Source of the DNA: Corynebacterium uterequi
GTDB lineage: Bacteria; Actinomycetota; Actinomycetes; Mycobacteriales; Mycobacteriaceae
DNA: 64,000 bases
Assembly: GCF_001021065.1 (NCBI RefSeq)
Contig: NZ_CP011546.1
Location: 1,984,001-2,048,000, forward strand
Direction of reading: 5' to 3'
This document shows, piece by piece, positions 6,492 to 15,306 of the stretch. The notes beneath the pieces are model-generated. The model saw only the letters and a program-made list of their open reading frames with translations. It did no database searches and had not been told where the DNA came from. Positions within the stretch are counted from its first letter, which is position 1, and each line of letters begins with the position of its first letter. The translations under genes and the position numbers were made by a program.

Positions 6492-8526
6492 TACTTGCCC
6501 GCCTTAATCAGCTGAGTGCGGTTGAACCGCTGGAGCACCAGATACATCATCGGTGCTGAGAACAACACCAACACGCCAAGCGTGGTCCACCATGCCGCGG
6601 GCGGAACGCTCATCATGGCGATCATCGCCGGGTCGCCCGATCCTTCGTGGGCGCCTCCCGCCAACCATTCCCGGGCAGTTGCGCCGCGTTGCCACAGAAA
6701 CCAACAACACCATGTGAGGACCACCGCTTCTGCTGCCGCAAGGATCCCCAACACCCGATAGGGGCGTAACCCCAGCACGAAGCTGGCCCGGAACCGCTGG
6801 TGAAAGACCTTCGACGCCGCCAGCCATACTGCTATCGAGCCGGCCAGTACCAGGAGCAGGGACAACACTGTGCCGCCGCCGTAGACCCACAGGGACGTCT
6901 TCATCGAGCGGTGGTTGGAAGCCCACACCTCAGCAATCGGTTGGGCATCGTGTAGCAAGTTCTCAAGAGTGGGACCACGTCTCAGTGCCTCGTATTGCTC
7001 CCAGCCGCGAATCATGACGTCTCCTTGGGTTGCAAGGGCAAAAAGGTTACGCTCACTGAGCGCAATGTTGTCATCTGGAAATACAATAACCACCGGATTG
7101 GCGACCGAGGATCGGTTCATCCATTCACTGTCGCCACCTTCCCAGGTGAAGGCCGTGGAATCCTTTTCCGCATAGACAGCCGTTGACCACGCATCTGCAT
7201 CGATGAAGGTAGTAACATTGTCCGAAAGGTGAGGATGGCCCTTGAGGGATTCCGGCACCAAAAGCAACGGACGGCGAAGCACACCATAACTGTCGAAAGC
7301 AGTCGCTATGTCCCCGTGCAGCGACGTTCGTGCGGCCTGCTCATTAAAGATCATCATGTCCCGACCCAGGGAGGCGTTGCGGTTTAACCCGGCGTCCACA
7401 TAACGCGCAAGTAGGACGTCACCACGTGCTGAGGCTTCGCGGAGCAGGGGCGCCAGTTCTGCTCCCGCTTGCTGGAGATCCTCCACCCTTGGCGCACCGT
7501 TGAAATCAATGAGATAGACGTCATCAATCTCGCTCCACAGAGCTTCCTCGGACGCCTGGCGAGAGTATTCCTGGCTATAGCCCCAAAGCCCGATCATCAG
7601 GGTTGCGAGAGAGATAGCCGCAGCGCATTTAATTGCGTAGACACTGAGAAGCGCCGGGAGCGCCGGGAGCTTTCCACCAATACCGTTAATGACCGATACC
7701 TGGCGCATTAGTGCTGTGGCGATCACAACCGTACCCACCGTGACAAGTAATGAAGCACTAAGGAGGAGCACCTGTGTTGTCGCCCATTGCCAAGCCGAAG
7801 GCAGTGAGTAGCGAACGGCGGCTCCGACGGTAAGCAGCGCTACCACCGCGATGGCGATAGCGAGCCACCACGATGCCATCGACGCCACATGGTGGATTAC
7901 CGCCTCGTGAAGACGGTAACCGTGCAGGCGACGAACGGCGTCAGATCGCACACTAAGTAAAACCGCCAGGAAAGACATGACGAAGTAGAGAATGAAACAC
8001 AACAGCACCACGTCACCGAAAGCCGTTCCCGCAAAGAGGAAGATGAGGCGCTCATCGTTCATCTCCTCAAAGAAAACGCCGTGCTTTCGTAGGACCTCGT
8101 GGATCGCCTCCTTCACTCGCGCACCACCCTGGACTTCCAGGATCTGCCGATAATCTCCATGAGGAAGATCACGCAAGCCCTTGATTACCGTTTCCGGACT
8201 TCCAGGAAGGCCCTGGTAACCGCGTTCTTGCCAGCGTTCGAGCTGGTCACCGGCGTAGTACACCGTGCGCCCTTCGGGTTGGGGATTTCCGCCATCACCG
8301 CGCCGCCCTCACGCTCTACGGCTTGCGAGAGGTCTGTTAGCACCTGCTCGGCGGGTGCCGTCTCGGAGAGAGTCGTGACGCGAATTGCCGCCGAAACGCC
8401 TGGCATCATCACCTGCTCAAAGAGCACGCTCGCCCACAGTGCCAGGATGGCACTGAAGACCACCATAAACACGGCCACGGTGCGCATCATGAGCGCACCG
8501 TGGCCGTTACCGGCTTTGAAAGCCAT
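6491..8526 (-). pseudogene. Bacteriocin-associated integral membrane protein, frameshifted (locus 1)
   Basis: Two abutting reading frames together make one protein of about 678 aa. The 5' frame from the ATG at 8526 encodes a signal-anchor helix (TVAVFMVVFSAILALWA) and continues to AEIPNPKGAR. From about 8263 a frame offset by one base continues with YYAGDQLERWQERGYQGL and runs open to the TAA at 6491 with several membrane helices, a large outer domain, and three C-terminal helices in an FtsX/MacB-like layout. One missing base near 8261-8268 explains the split. The organisation and length match the intact 659-aa paralogue at 22661-24640 and the DUF1430-type proteins of lactococcin 972 loci. 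A GTG at 8263 could in principle start the long part alone, but that would omit the N-terminal helix. Confidence 0.78.
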
Positions 8527-8541
8527 GAGCCTCAAGCCCTA

Positions 8542-8658
8542 CTAGCAGAACCGGTAGTAAGCGCCATCGACAGTTTTTCCATTTTTCCTCCCGATCGTGG
8601 CGTTGTTGCCGCTTAGAACCCTAAGTGGGTCGCTGGCACTGCACAAGGAGCTTGTGAA
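8542..8658 (-). pseudogene. Possible C-terminal remnant of a further lactococcin 972-type peptide
   Basis: One frame ending in TAG at 8542 encodes RVLSGNNATIG, then GKTVDGAYYRFC, just 15 nt upstream of the membrane gene. The ending YYRFC resembles the FYRHC and EYYLC ends of the other two peptides, and its position matches locus 2, where the bacteriocin gene precedes the membrane gene. No start codon, signal peptide or W-x-H-G part is found, since the ispF terminator lies directly upstream. I read it as the leftover tail of a lost bacteriocin gene; chance similarity is possible because only about 30 residues are involved. Confidence 0.4.
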
Positions 8659-8692
8659 AAACTTCACTCGCAAACTATTTTGTGAGCGAGTG
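8657..8692 (-). terminator. Terminator after ispF
   Basis: On the minus strand CACTCGC (8692-8686) pairs with GCGAGTG (8671-8665), with an inner AAA/TTT pairing and a 4-nt bulge, followed by a T-rich stretch ending in TTTTT at 8661-8657. It begins directly after the ispF stop and shields the bacteriocin locus from the isoprenoid genes. Confidence 0.6.
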
Positions 8693-9160
8693 CTAACCAA
8701 ACACAAGGGCGCTGGCGATCGCCGCCCGGCCTTCCTTGCGTCCGGTAAAGCCGAGGTGATCCGTTGTGGTCGCACTGATCGAGACCGAGCAGCCCAACAC
8801 CTCAGAGAGGACCCGTTGCGCTTCCTCCCGCCGAGGCCCCATCTTGGGACTCTGGCCTATCAGCTGAGCGGTGACATTACCCAAGGTGAAACCGTGGGAT
8901 TCGAGCAGCTCCCGGCACTCCCGCAGGAGTCGCTCACCAGAGACCCCGTCGTATTCCGGGCGCCCCACGCCGACGAAGGAGCCCAGGTCTCCGAGATTCG
9001 CGGCAGCGAGCAGCGCGTCGACGATGGCGTGGCTGACCACGTCGCCGTCGGAATGGCCTTCGCAGCCGTCGACTCCGGGAAAGAGCAATCCGGCAATCCA
9101 GCAGGGCTTTCCGGCCTGGATCTGGTGGGCGTCGAAGCCACTTCCGATACGCGGCATCAT
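8693..9160 (-). CDS. ispF: 2-C-methyl-D-erythritol 2,4-cyclodiphosphate synthase
   Basis: A 155-aa enzyme of the MEP isoprenoid pathway that cyclises CDP-methylerythritol 2-phosphate with loss of CMP. The metal-binding GSGFDAH is at the N-terminus, [17 protein letters not shown] mid-protein, and [15 protein letters not shown] carries the C-terminal signature with the catalytic Thr. Length is normal. The start at 9160 overlaps the ispD stop (ATGA), so the pair is coupled, as is usual for these consecutive pathway steps. A second ATG at 9157 is possible. Confidence 0.97.
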   Translation of the reverse strand: MMPRIGSGFDAHQIQAGKPCWIAGLLFPGVDGCEGHSDGDVVSHAIVDALLAAANLGDLGSFVGVGRPEYDGVSGERLLRECRELLESHGFTLGNVTAQLIGQSPKMGPRREEAQRVLSEVLGCSVSISATTTDHLGFTGRKEGRAAIASALVFG

Positions 9161-9867
9161 GACTGCTTCTCCGTTCGTGAGTCCGCCAGCACTGCTTGAG
9201 CGAGCGTGAGATCGAGCGGGGTGGTGATCTTAAACGCCAGCACGTCCCCGTCGACGCACGAGACTCGCTCGCCGAACCACTCCATAAGCGACGCGTCGTC
9301 CGTGGCCACGAATCCTGGGTCCGCGTCCGCGAAGTACGCCTCGTTCGCTGCCCTCAGCCGGGCGAGGTCGAAGCCCTGCGGCGTCTGCGCAGCGCGCAGG
9401 CCGGAACGATCGGGAGTGGCGTTCACGGCCCCGGCCTCGACGGCCTTGATGGTGTCCGCGACCGCGACGACGGGGATCGCCGCCGGGGCGCCGCCGGCCA
9501 CCTCTGCCACCACCCTTCGCACCACCTCGGGAGGCACGAGGGCGCGGGCGGCGTCGTGCACCAGGACTATGGCATCGGCCGCGGCGATGCTCTCCAGGCC
9601 GGCCAGGACCGAATCGGCTCGCTCGTGTCTGCCGTGGACGATGCGCACCGGCGCGTCGGCAAAGAGCTCCTGAGCCGTCGCCTCCATATCGGGGTGTACT
9701 AAGACGATGATCTCGTCGACGACCTCGGAGGCGAGCAGCGCCCGAACACTGCGCTGCACCAACGTGAGGCCATCGAGTTCAACGAAGGCTTTGGGAAGCG
9801 GGGCGCCGAGGCGCCGGCCCTGGCCAGCGGCGGCAACTAACGCGATCACCGGGCGGTCGGCGGCCAT
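9157..9867 (-). CDS. ispD: 2-C-methyl-D-erythritol 4-phosphate cytidylyltransferase
   Basis: A 236-aa nucleotidyltransferase that joins CTP to methylerythritol phosphate. The N-terminal CTP loop is [28 protein letters not shown] binds the nucleotide and metal, and RAAQTPQGF and [10 protein letters not shown] follow as in the family. It sits 5 nt downstream of carD and overlaps ispF, forming the carD-ispD-ispF unit seen across Mycobacteriales. Confidence 0.97.
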   Translation of the reverse strand: MAADRPVIALVAAAGQGRRLGAPLPKAFVELDGLTLVQRSVRALLASEVVDEIIVLVHPDMEATAQELFADAPVRIVHGRHERADSVLAGLESIAAADAIVLVHDAARALVPPEVVRRVVAEVAGGAPAAIPVVAVADTIKAVEAGAVNATPDRSGLRAAQTPQGFDLARLRAANEAYFADADPGFVATDDASLMEWFGERVSCVDGDVLAFKITTPLDLTLAQAVLADSRTEKQS

Positions 9868-9872
9868 GGCGG

Positions 9873-10457
9873 CTAGTCCTCGTCGTCGAAGCTCAGGTCG
9901 TCGAGGTCCACATCCTCACCCTCGGCGATCTCCTTCGATACCGGGGCCACGAGGCCGGCAGCGCGATGCCGCTCGATCGTCTGATCGATGCGGGTGAACA
10001 TCTCCTTAACCTTGTCCTCGTCAACCGGCTGCGCCAGCGCCAGCTCGCCGACGAGGATGCTACGGGCCTTGCCGAGCATCCGCTTTTCACCGGCGGACAG
10101 TCCCTTGTTTTGGTCGCGGCGCCACAGGTCACGCACGACCTCGGCCACCTTATTGATGTCGCCAGAGGCCAACCGCTCCTGGTTAGCTTTGTAGCGGCGG
10201 GACCAGTTACCGGCCTCCTCCACGTCGGTCTCGCGCAGCGCAGAGAAGACCCGCTGCAGGCCTTCGACACCGACGACGTCACGCACGCCGACGAGCTCAG
10301 CGTTCTTCACCGGCACTCGGACCTGCAGGTCCGAGTGGAGGATCTTCAGGACGAGGAAGTCCAGCGTCTCGCCACCCATCTCGCGTTGCTCGATGTCGGT
10401 GATCCGTGCCGCGCCGTGATGCGGGTACACCACAACTTCGTCGACCTTGAACTCCAT
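9873..10457 (-). CDS. carD: CarD-like RNA polymerase-binding transcription regulator
   Basis: A 194-aa essential actinobacterial regulator that binds the RNA polymerase beta subunit and stabilises open promoter complexes. Residues 1-60 form the Tudor-like RNAP-interaction domain ([15 protein letters not shown]), and the helical DNA-binding part contains the conserved tryptophan in [18 protein letters not shown]. An acidic tail ([16 protein letters not shown]) ends the protein and is longer than in the roughly 162-aa mycobacterial version. The start at 10457 is set by AAGGAG 7 nt upstream. Confidence 0.95.
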   Translation of the reverse strand: MEFKVDEVVVYPHHGAARITDIEQREMGGETLDFLVLKILHSDLQVRVPVKNAELVGVRDVVGVEGLQRVFSALRETDVEEAGNWSRRYKANQERLASGDINKVAEVVRDLWRRDQNKGLSAGEKRMLGKARSILVGELALAQPVDEDKVKEMFTRIDQTIERHRAAGLVAPVSKEIAEGEDVDLDDLSFDDED

Positions 10458-10491
10458 ACCCACTCCTTTAAGGACAGACTTAGGGTCTTCG

Positions 10492-10500
10492 ATTCTACCA
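10492..10500 (-). promoter_or_regulatory. carD promoter, extended -10
   Basis: TGGTAGAAT on the minus strand gives a consensus-like -10 (TAGAAT) with an extended TGN motif, about 35 nt before the carD start. This leaves a leader long enough for the AAGGAG ribosome site. The -35 is weak, as expected for an extended -10 promoter. Confidence 0.55.
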
Positions 10501-10604
10501 TTTTCAACTCCCGACGGTTTTGCAGAGCTGTGACAACGGATTATCCGCCGAAAGTTGTCCCCCACTCACCCCCACCAGCAGTCGCTTGAGAAGCGGAAAC
10601 TGTG

Positions 10605-10636
10605 TTGACAGTGTGCGAAAACGCTAGGGTTACAAG
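10605..10636 (+). promoter_or_regulatory. Promoter of the LpqE-like lipoprotein gene
   Basis: A perfect -35 TTGACA stands at 10605-10610. The -10 is less clear: GTTACA at 10629 gives an 18-bp spacer, while TAGGGT at 10625 gives only 14. It faces away from the carD promoter in the 223-bp divergent gap. Confidence 0.45.
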
Positions 10637-10680
10637 GTGAAAATCACTTGAGATTCATGACAGCGTTGGAGGACCAAAAC

Positions 10681-11262
10681 GTGAAGTCCCTGAAGTCTGC
10701 AGCCCGCTGCGCGAGCCTCGCCTCGGCTGCCGCCCTGACCGCCCTGGCGCTGGCCTCCTGCTCCGCTGGCCAGATTTCCCAGACCGCCAACCAGGTCGCC
10801 CCGGTGGACGGCATGACCGCCGGTGACCGCGTCGAAGGCGTCAGCGTGTATGACGTCACCGTTTTCGTTGACGAGGAAACCAACGAGGCTTCCCTGAAGT
10901 TCGTCGCCACCAACCAGGACACCACTGGCACTGCCCACACGATCGAATCCATCACGGTCGACGGCGTGAAGGTTGACCTGGCGGACAACGTCGCCATCGA
11001 AGAGGGTTGCACCCTGCTCGGTGACACTGCCCGCCACCTGGATCTCATCAAGCAGGCCGACGAGACCTCCGCCTGCATCAATTACACCGCCACCGAGGTG
11101 GACAACCAGGGCTGGGCCTACGCCAGCGACGTCCCGGTCACCTTCACTTTCGACAAGCACGAGCCCATCGAGCTGGTGACCACCGTGTCCGCCCCGACCC
11201 CGGAGGCCGGCACCTTCGAGCGCGACTACGGCCACTCCGAGCACGCCGGCCACGCTCACTAG
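10681..11262 (+). CDS. LpqE-like secreted lipoprotein
   Basis: A 193-aa exported lipoprotein of unknown function. The GTG at 10681 is chosen because TTGGAGG lies 7 nt upstream. The signal peptide ends in the lipobox LASC with the lipidated Cys at residue 27. The mature part is a beta-rich domain (VSVYDVTVFVDEE, ESITVDGVKVDLAD) with two further cysteines (EEGCTLL, TSACINY) that could form a disulfide. The end HSEHAGHAH is histidine-rich and might bind metal. Position between carD and radA matches lpqE (Rv3584) of M. tuberculosis. The name is positional; sequence similarity was not tested. Confidence 0.75.
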   Translation: MKSLKSAARCASLASAAALTALALASCSAGQISQTANQVAPVDGMTAGDRVEGVSVYDVTVFVDEETNEASLKFVATNQDTTGTAHTIESITVDGVKVDLADNVAIEEGCTLLGDTARHLDLIKQADETSACINYTATEVDNQGWAYASDVPVTFTFDKHEPIELVTTVSAPTPEAGTFERDYGHSEHAGHAH

Positions 11263-11310
11263 GGGTTACCCCGCCGCGTCGGCTAATCCACCGCCGCGCT
11301 GGATGACGCC

Positions 11311-11316
11311 TAGGAT
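11311..11316 (+). promoter_or_regulatory. -10 box of a near-leaderless radA promoter
   Basis: TAGGAT, 9 nt before the radA ATG, with no ribosome site between. It fits TANNNT and implies a leader of about 0-3 nt. Confidence 0.4.
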
Positions 11317-11325
11317 GGCAGGCCT

Positions 11326-12711
11326 ATGGCTAAGAAAGCGCGCAGCGTCCACACCTGTTCCGAGTGTGGCTATTCCTCCCCGAAGTGGCTGGGGCGCTGC
11401 CCCGAGTGCGGCAGCTGGGGGACCCTGACGGAATCCGGGCCCAGCCCGGCGGCGGCCACCACGCCGTCCGGTCGCCCGCTGGGGTTGACCCCCTCCTCCC
11501 CCGCCCGCCCCATCACCGCCATCAGCGCCGCCACGTCGAAGGCCATTCCTTCCGGCATCGGGGAGCTGGATCGCGTCCTCGGCGGCGGTGTGATCCCCGG
11601 CTCGGTGGTCCTCATGGCCGGCGAACCGGGCGTCGGCAAGTCCACCCTCCTGCTGGAGGTGGCCTCTCGCTGGGCGGAGCAACCCGGCGCCGACGCCCGC
11701 CCGCGCACCGCCTTGTACGTCACCGCGGAGGAGTCCGCCGGGCAGGTGCGAGGGCGCGCCGAGCGCACCGGCGCGCTCCACGACACGCTCTACCTGGCAG
11801 CCGAATCGGACCTCGACGTCGTCTTCGGGCACGTCGAACAGCTCAAACCCTCTCTAGTCATCGTGGACTCGGTGCAGACCATGCGCGCCTCCGGGGTGGA
11901 GGGAGTTCCCGGCGGCGTGTCCCAATCTCGGGCGACGACCGCTGCGCTCACCACCCTCGCCAAACGCACGGGCATTCCGGTCCTCCTGGTCGGGCATGTC
12001 ACAAAAGACGGCACCGTGGCCGGCCCCAGGGTCCTGGAACACCTGGTGGATGTGGTCCTCAATTTCGAAGGCGACAAGCAATCGAGCCTGCGGATGCTGC
12101 GCGGCATCAAGAACAGATTCGGCGCCACCGACGAGGTGGGCTGCTTCGAGCAAACCGCCCACGGCATCAAGGAGGTGGCGGACCCGTCCGGGCTCTTCCT
12201 CTCCCACCGAGGCACCACCCCCGACGGCTCCGCCGTCACCGTCGCCATGGACGGGGTGCGCCCCATCCTGGCGGAGGTCCAGGCGCTCACTGTCGACCCG
12301 GTGGCCAAGAATCCCCGGCGCGTGGTCACCGGGCTCGACGCCCAGCGGGTGCCCATGGTGCTCGCCGTTTTGCAGGCACGGGCCGGGCAACGCACCAATG
12401 ATAAGGACGCCTACGTCGCCACCGTCGGGGGGATGCGCGTGCTAGAGACGGCAACGGACCTGGCCGTCGCCCTGGCTACCTTCTCCAGCCTGCATGAAAA
12501 ACCGCTACCGGCGAAGACGGTGGTCATTGGCGAGGTGGGCCTAGCCGGGGAATTGCGGCGGGTGCCCAGCCTGGAGCGACGCCTGTCTGAGGCCGCCCGG
12601 TTGGGTTATGAACAGGCCATAGTCCCGGCGGGGCTCAACCCGAGTGTTCCTGGGATGACGGTCCACCCGGCGGCCACCCTGGCCGAGGCCATCGCGATCG
12701 TCTCTCGCTAG
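11326..12711 (+). CDS. radA: DNA repair protein RadA
   Basis: A 461-aa branch-migration ATPase acting in homologous recombination. An N-terminal C4 zinc finger (CSECGYSSPKWLGRCPECG) is at residues 11-29, Walker A GEPGVGKST at about 101-109, the RadA-specific KNRFGAT motif mid-protein, and a Lon-like C-terminal domain with VGGMRVLETATDLA. Length is normal. The stop overlaps the convergent downstream gene by 4 bp. In M. tuberculosis disA lies right after radA; here there is no room for it. Confidence 0.96.
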   Translation: MAKKARSVHTCSECGYSSPKWLGRCPECGSWGTLTESGPSPAAATTPSGRPLGLTPSSPARPITAISAATSKAIPSGIGELDRVLGGGVIPGSVVLMAGEPGVGKSTLLLEVASRWAEQPGADARPRTALYVTAEESAGQVRGRAERTGALHDTLYLAAESDLDVVFGHVEQLKPSLVIVDSVQTMRASGVEGVPGGVSQSRATTAALTTLAKRTGIPVLLVGHVTKDGTVAGPRVLEHLVDVVLNFEGDKQSSLRMLRGIKNRFGATDEVGCFEQTAHGIKEVADPSGLFLSHRGTTPDGSAVTVAMDGVRPILAEVQALTVDPVAKNPRRVVTGLDAQRVPMVLAVLQARAGQRTNDKDAYVATVGGMRVLETATDLAVALATFSSLHEKPLPAKTVVIGEVGLAGELRRVPSLERRLSEAARLGYEQAIVPAGLNPSVPGMTVHPAATLAEAIAIVSR

Positions 12712-13409
12712 CGAAGGTTGAAGGTGTAGCCCGGCGACGGGTTATCGCCAATCACGGCGTGCAGGAAGTAGCCGCCCGGCTCCACCTCGGGCCGGGCGGT
12801 GCACTTCCCCGGCGCCGATCCGGTGCGCGACCACACCGCCTGGAAGGTGCGCGTGCCTCCGGCGGGGAAGGTTTGCTCGCCGGTCTCCACCGGATCGGAG
12901 CAGTCGACGTCCGACCACACGCGGGCGTTGGTGGCCAGGCTGTAGACCTCGAAGCGGAGCGCGTCTTTATCGAGGTCGATGGCGCAGTCCCGGTCCGTTG
13001 GATTCTCTACCGTCATGTACAGCACGGGCTGCACTCCCGCGGGGTAGGTGGGCTGATCGCTGGCCGCGGTAATACGCAGGTCCTTCAACTCGCAGGCCCG
13101 GTCGAGCTTCGTGGGCTGCTTTTGCTCCGAAGGCTCCGCACTATCCGCGTCCTTTTGGTCCTTCTTCTCCTCGCCGTACGGGGCGTCGGACGGGGCGGGG
13201 TCCGTGGACGAAGGTGGCCCGGCGGGCGTGGTGGTGCCCGTGGACGCGGCCTGCGGGTCCACTTCCGGGTTACCGCGGCGGGCCAGTGCGCTCAGTCCCC
13301 ACACCAGCAGTGCGACGACCAACAGCACGCCGATGAGTGCGGCGATGCGCCGTCGCTGGTAGTACTTCTCGGGCAAACGCCCGCCCGGCCGCGGATCTGA
13401 GTTCGTCAC
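12708..13409 (-). CDS. Membrane-anchored secreted protein, Rv3587c-like
   Basis: A 233-aa protein of unknown function. A short basic N-terminus is followed by one membrane helix at about residues 24-43 (IAALIGVLLVVALLVWGL), a Pro/Ser/Thr/Asp-rich linker (about 50-105), and an extracytoplasmic domain with four cysteines (ACELKDL, DRDCAIDL, DVDCSDP, GKCTARP). The layout and the radA neighbourhood match Rv3587c. Such domains with paired cysteines outside the membrane usually form disulfides. No enzymatic motif was seen. Confidence 0.75.
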   Translation of the reverse strand: MTNSDPRPGGRLPEKYYQRRRIAALIGVLLVVALLVWGLSALARRGNPEVDPQAASTGTTTPAGPPSSTDPAPSDAPYGEEKKDQKDADSAEPSEQKQPTKLDRACELKDLRITAASDQPTYPAGVQPVLYMTVENPTDRDCAIDLDKDALRFEVYSLATNARVWSDVDCSDPVETGEQTFPAGGTRTFQAVWSRTGSAPGKCTARPEVEPGGYFLHAVIGDNPSPGYTFNLR

Positions 13410-13454
13410 GCCTTTAGCTTAAAACGTGTCGCTGGCTGGCCCGATGACATTCAC

Positions 13455-14090
13455 CTAGGGCGTGTCCGACATCCCCCAGGAGTGGACGGTTTCGACCAGG
13501 CCGTCGCTGAGGCGGTATCGGCCGGCGAGGATCCCTACTTCCCCGTGTTCGACCTTGGCCCGCAGCTTCGGCATCCGCTCGATGAGCTGCTTGGCCACCT
13601 CGACGGCGTGGTAGCGCTCGAAGTCCGTCGGCTCGCTGTGGCCTTCGCCGCGGGCCTTGAGGATAGACGGGGCCACCTTCTCCACGAGGATGCGGCGGTG
13701 ATCGCCGGGGATGTGCCCCTCCCCCTCGATGGCCTTGCTCGCCGCGCTGACCGCGCCGCAGCCCTCATGGCCCAAGACGATGACCAGCGGCACGTGGAGG
13801 GAGTTGACCGCGTAGGACACCGACCCCATCACCTCCTCGCCGAGGATCTCGCCGGCGGTACGCACGGTGAAGACATCACCGAGGCCCGCATCGAAGATGA
13901 TCTCTACGGGTACTCGCGAGTCTGAGCAGGCCAGAACCACCGCGATGGGGTTCTGCCCGGAGCGCAGGGTGTGCCTGCGTACCCAGTCAAGGTTGGGATG
14001 GTGAAGGTCCTCTGCGGCGAATCGGACGTTTCCGTCGTGCAGTATTCGCCACGCTTCGGCTGGTGAGGGGTCGTGGGTTTCGGCGCTCAT
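13455..14090 (-). CDS. can: Beta-class carbonic anhydrase
   Basis: A 211-aa cytoplasmic zinc enzyme interconverting CO2 and bicarbonate. All three zinc ligands and the catalytic dyad are present: Cys55, Asp57 and Arg59 in ACSDSRVP, His108 and Cys111 in GHEGCGA. Length and position between the Rv3587c-like gene and mutY match canB (Rv3588c). It is divergent from mutY with only 28 bp between the start codons. A -10 box TAAACT lies 8 nt before the ATG, so the transcript is probably leaderless. Confidence 0.95.
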   Translation of the reverse strand: MSAETHDPSPAEAWRILHDGNVRFAAEDLHHPNLDWVRRHTLRSGQNPIAVVLACSDSRVPVEIIFDAGLGDVFTVRTAGEILGEEVMGSVSYAVNSLHVPLVIVLGHEGCGAVSAASKAIEGEGHIPGDHRRILVEKVAPSILKARGEGHSEPTDFERYHAVEVAKQLIERMPKLRAKVEHGEVGILAGRYRLSDGLVETVHSWGMSDTP

Positions 14091-14098
14091 AGTTGCTC

Positions 14099-14108
14099 AG
14101 TTTAGACT
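14099..14108. promoter_or_regulatory. Overlapping divergent -10 boxes of carbonic anhydrase and mutY
   Basis: The plus-strand decamer AGTTTAGACT contains TAGACT (14103-14108) pointing to mutY and, on the other strand, TAAACT (14104-14099) pointing to the carbonic anhydrase gene. The two hexamers share two bases, and the start codons lie 10 and 8 nt away. Both transcripts would be leaderless or nearly so, and the two RNA polymerases could not bind together. Confidence 0.4.
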
Positions 14109-14118
14109 GGTTTGCCTT

Positions 14119-14997
14119 ATGGTTCTCCCCGTAGATGAGCTGCTGAGCTGGTTCGACGCCGCCGAACGTGACCTTCCCTGGCGTCGGCCGGACACCACGG
14201 CGTGGGGCGTGCTGCTCAGCGAGGTCATGAGTCAACAGACCCCGGTGGCCCGGGTGGCACCCATCTGGCAGGAGTGGATCGCACGCTGGCCCACCCCGGC
14301 GGCCTTCGCCGCGGCCGGCGCCGACGAGGTCCTGCGCGCCTGGGGGCGCTTGGGCTACCCCCGACGGGCCTTGCGACTGCTGGACTGCGCCCGGGTCCTG
14401 GTCGCGGAGCACGACGGGGAGGTACCGGGCAACGTCGACGCCCTCCTAGCCCTTCCCGGGGTGGGAGACTACACCGCCCGGGCGGTCGCGGCGTTTCACT
14501 TTGAATTGAACGTGCCGGTGGTAGACACCAACGTGCGCCGGGTATACCACCGGTGGGCGCGCGGAACGTTCCTGCAGCCCCCGGCGCGGAAGCGGGACTT
14601 CGGCGACGTCGCTGAGCTGCTTCCCGCCGACGCTCGCGGCCCGCGCGTATCTGCCGCGCTCATGGAGCTCGGCGCCATGGTGTGCACCGCGTCATCCCCG
14701 ACGTGCTACAGCTGCCCCCTGCGCGGCAGCTGTTCATGGATCGCCGCCGGGTGCCCTGAGCCGAGTGCTGACGAGCGCGCGGCGGCGAAGAAGCGTGTGC
14801 AGAAATTCGCCGGCACGGACCGTCAGGTGCGGGGATTGATTATGGCGGTGCTGCGCGAGGCGGGCGACGGAGTCGACAAGGCGGCGATTGACGTCGTGTG
14901 GCCGGACGCCGCTCAACGCAGCCGCGCCCTCTATTCCTTGGTGCAGGACGGGCTGGCTGAGCAAGACGACGCGGGCCGGTTCCGGCTGCCGCGTTAA
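14119..14997 (+). CDS. mutY: A/G-specific adenine DNA glycosylase
   Basis: A 292-aa base-excision repair enzyme that removes adenine mispaired with 8-oxoguanine. The catalytic glutamate is Glu35 in SEVMSQQTPVARV, the helix-hairpin-helix is LPGVGDYTARAV, and the second catalytic residue is the Asp in VPVVDTNVRRV. An iron-sulfur cluster motif follows (VCTASSPTCYSCPLRGSC, spacing C-x6-C-x2-C-x5-C). The C-terminal MutT-like domain is short, as in other actinobacteria. All catalytic residues are present. Confidence 0.95.
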   Translation: MVLPVDELLSWFDAAERDLPWRRPDTTAWGVLLSEVMSQQTPVARVAPIWQEWIARWPTPAAFAAAGADEVLRAWGRLGYPRRALRLLDCARVLVAEHDGEVPGNVDALLALPGVGDYTARAVAAFHFELNVPVVDTNVRRVYHRWARGTFLQPPARKRDFGDVAELLPADARGPRVSAALMELGAMVCTASSPTCYSCPLRGSCSWIAAGCPEPSADERAAAKKRVQKFAGTDRQVRGLIMAVLREAGDGVDKAAIDVVWPDAAQRSRALYSLVQDGLAEQDDAGRFRLPR

Positions 14998-15021
14998 CGT
15001 CGTCGCGGCCGCGTGGGGTGC

Positions 15022-15195
15022 TTACTTGCGCCAGCGTCCCCGGAAGTTGAGCCCTCCGGGGAGGTTCACCCACAGCCCGCCGCGGGAGTTAATGGTGATG
15101 GGGCCGATCTTCTTCGAGGCGGACACCCCCGAGCCGGAGAGGTTGAGCCAGCTATCCTTGCCGAGCTTCTGGCGCTTGCGGAAATACAGTCCCAT
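15022..15195 (-). CDS. DUF4236-type small protein
   Basis: A 57-aa protein found by reading the gap after mutY. It starts MGLYFRKRQKLGKDSWLNLS and continues SGSGVSASKKIGPITIN, matching the DUF4236 pattern of a basic start, LNLS-x-SG-V-S and a glycine-rich beta strand (RGGLWVNLPGG). An AAGGGGG ribosome site lies 6 nt before the ATG. The function of the family is unknown; such short proteins occur widely in Corynebacterium. It is convergent with mutY (26 bp between stops) and divergent from the first lipase gene. Confidence 0.75.
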   Translation of the reverse strand: MGLYFRKRQKLGKDSWLNLSGSGVSASKKIGPITINSRGGLWVNLPGGLNFRGRWRK

Positions 15196-15306
15196 GGCGT
15201 CCCCCTTGGGGTTCGAGTCGATAGTTTCCCGCTTATCTTATCGCCTTGCGCACGCACCGACTCCACGCCGCATGCGCCTTGTGGAGTGCGGAGCACTTCG
15301 ACACAG

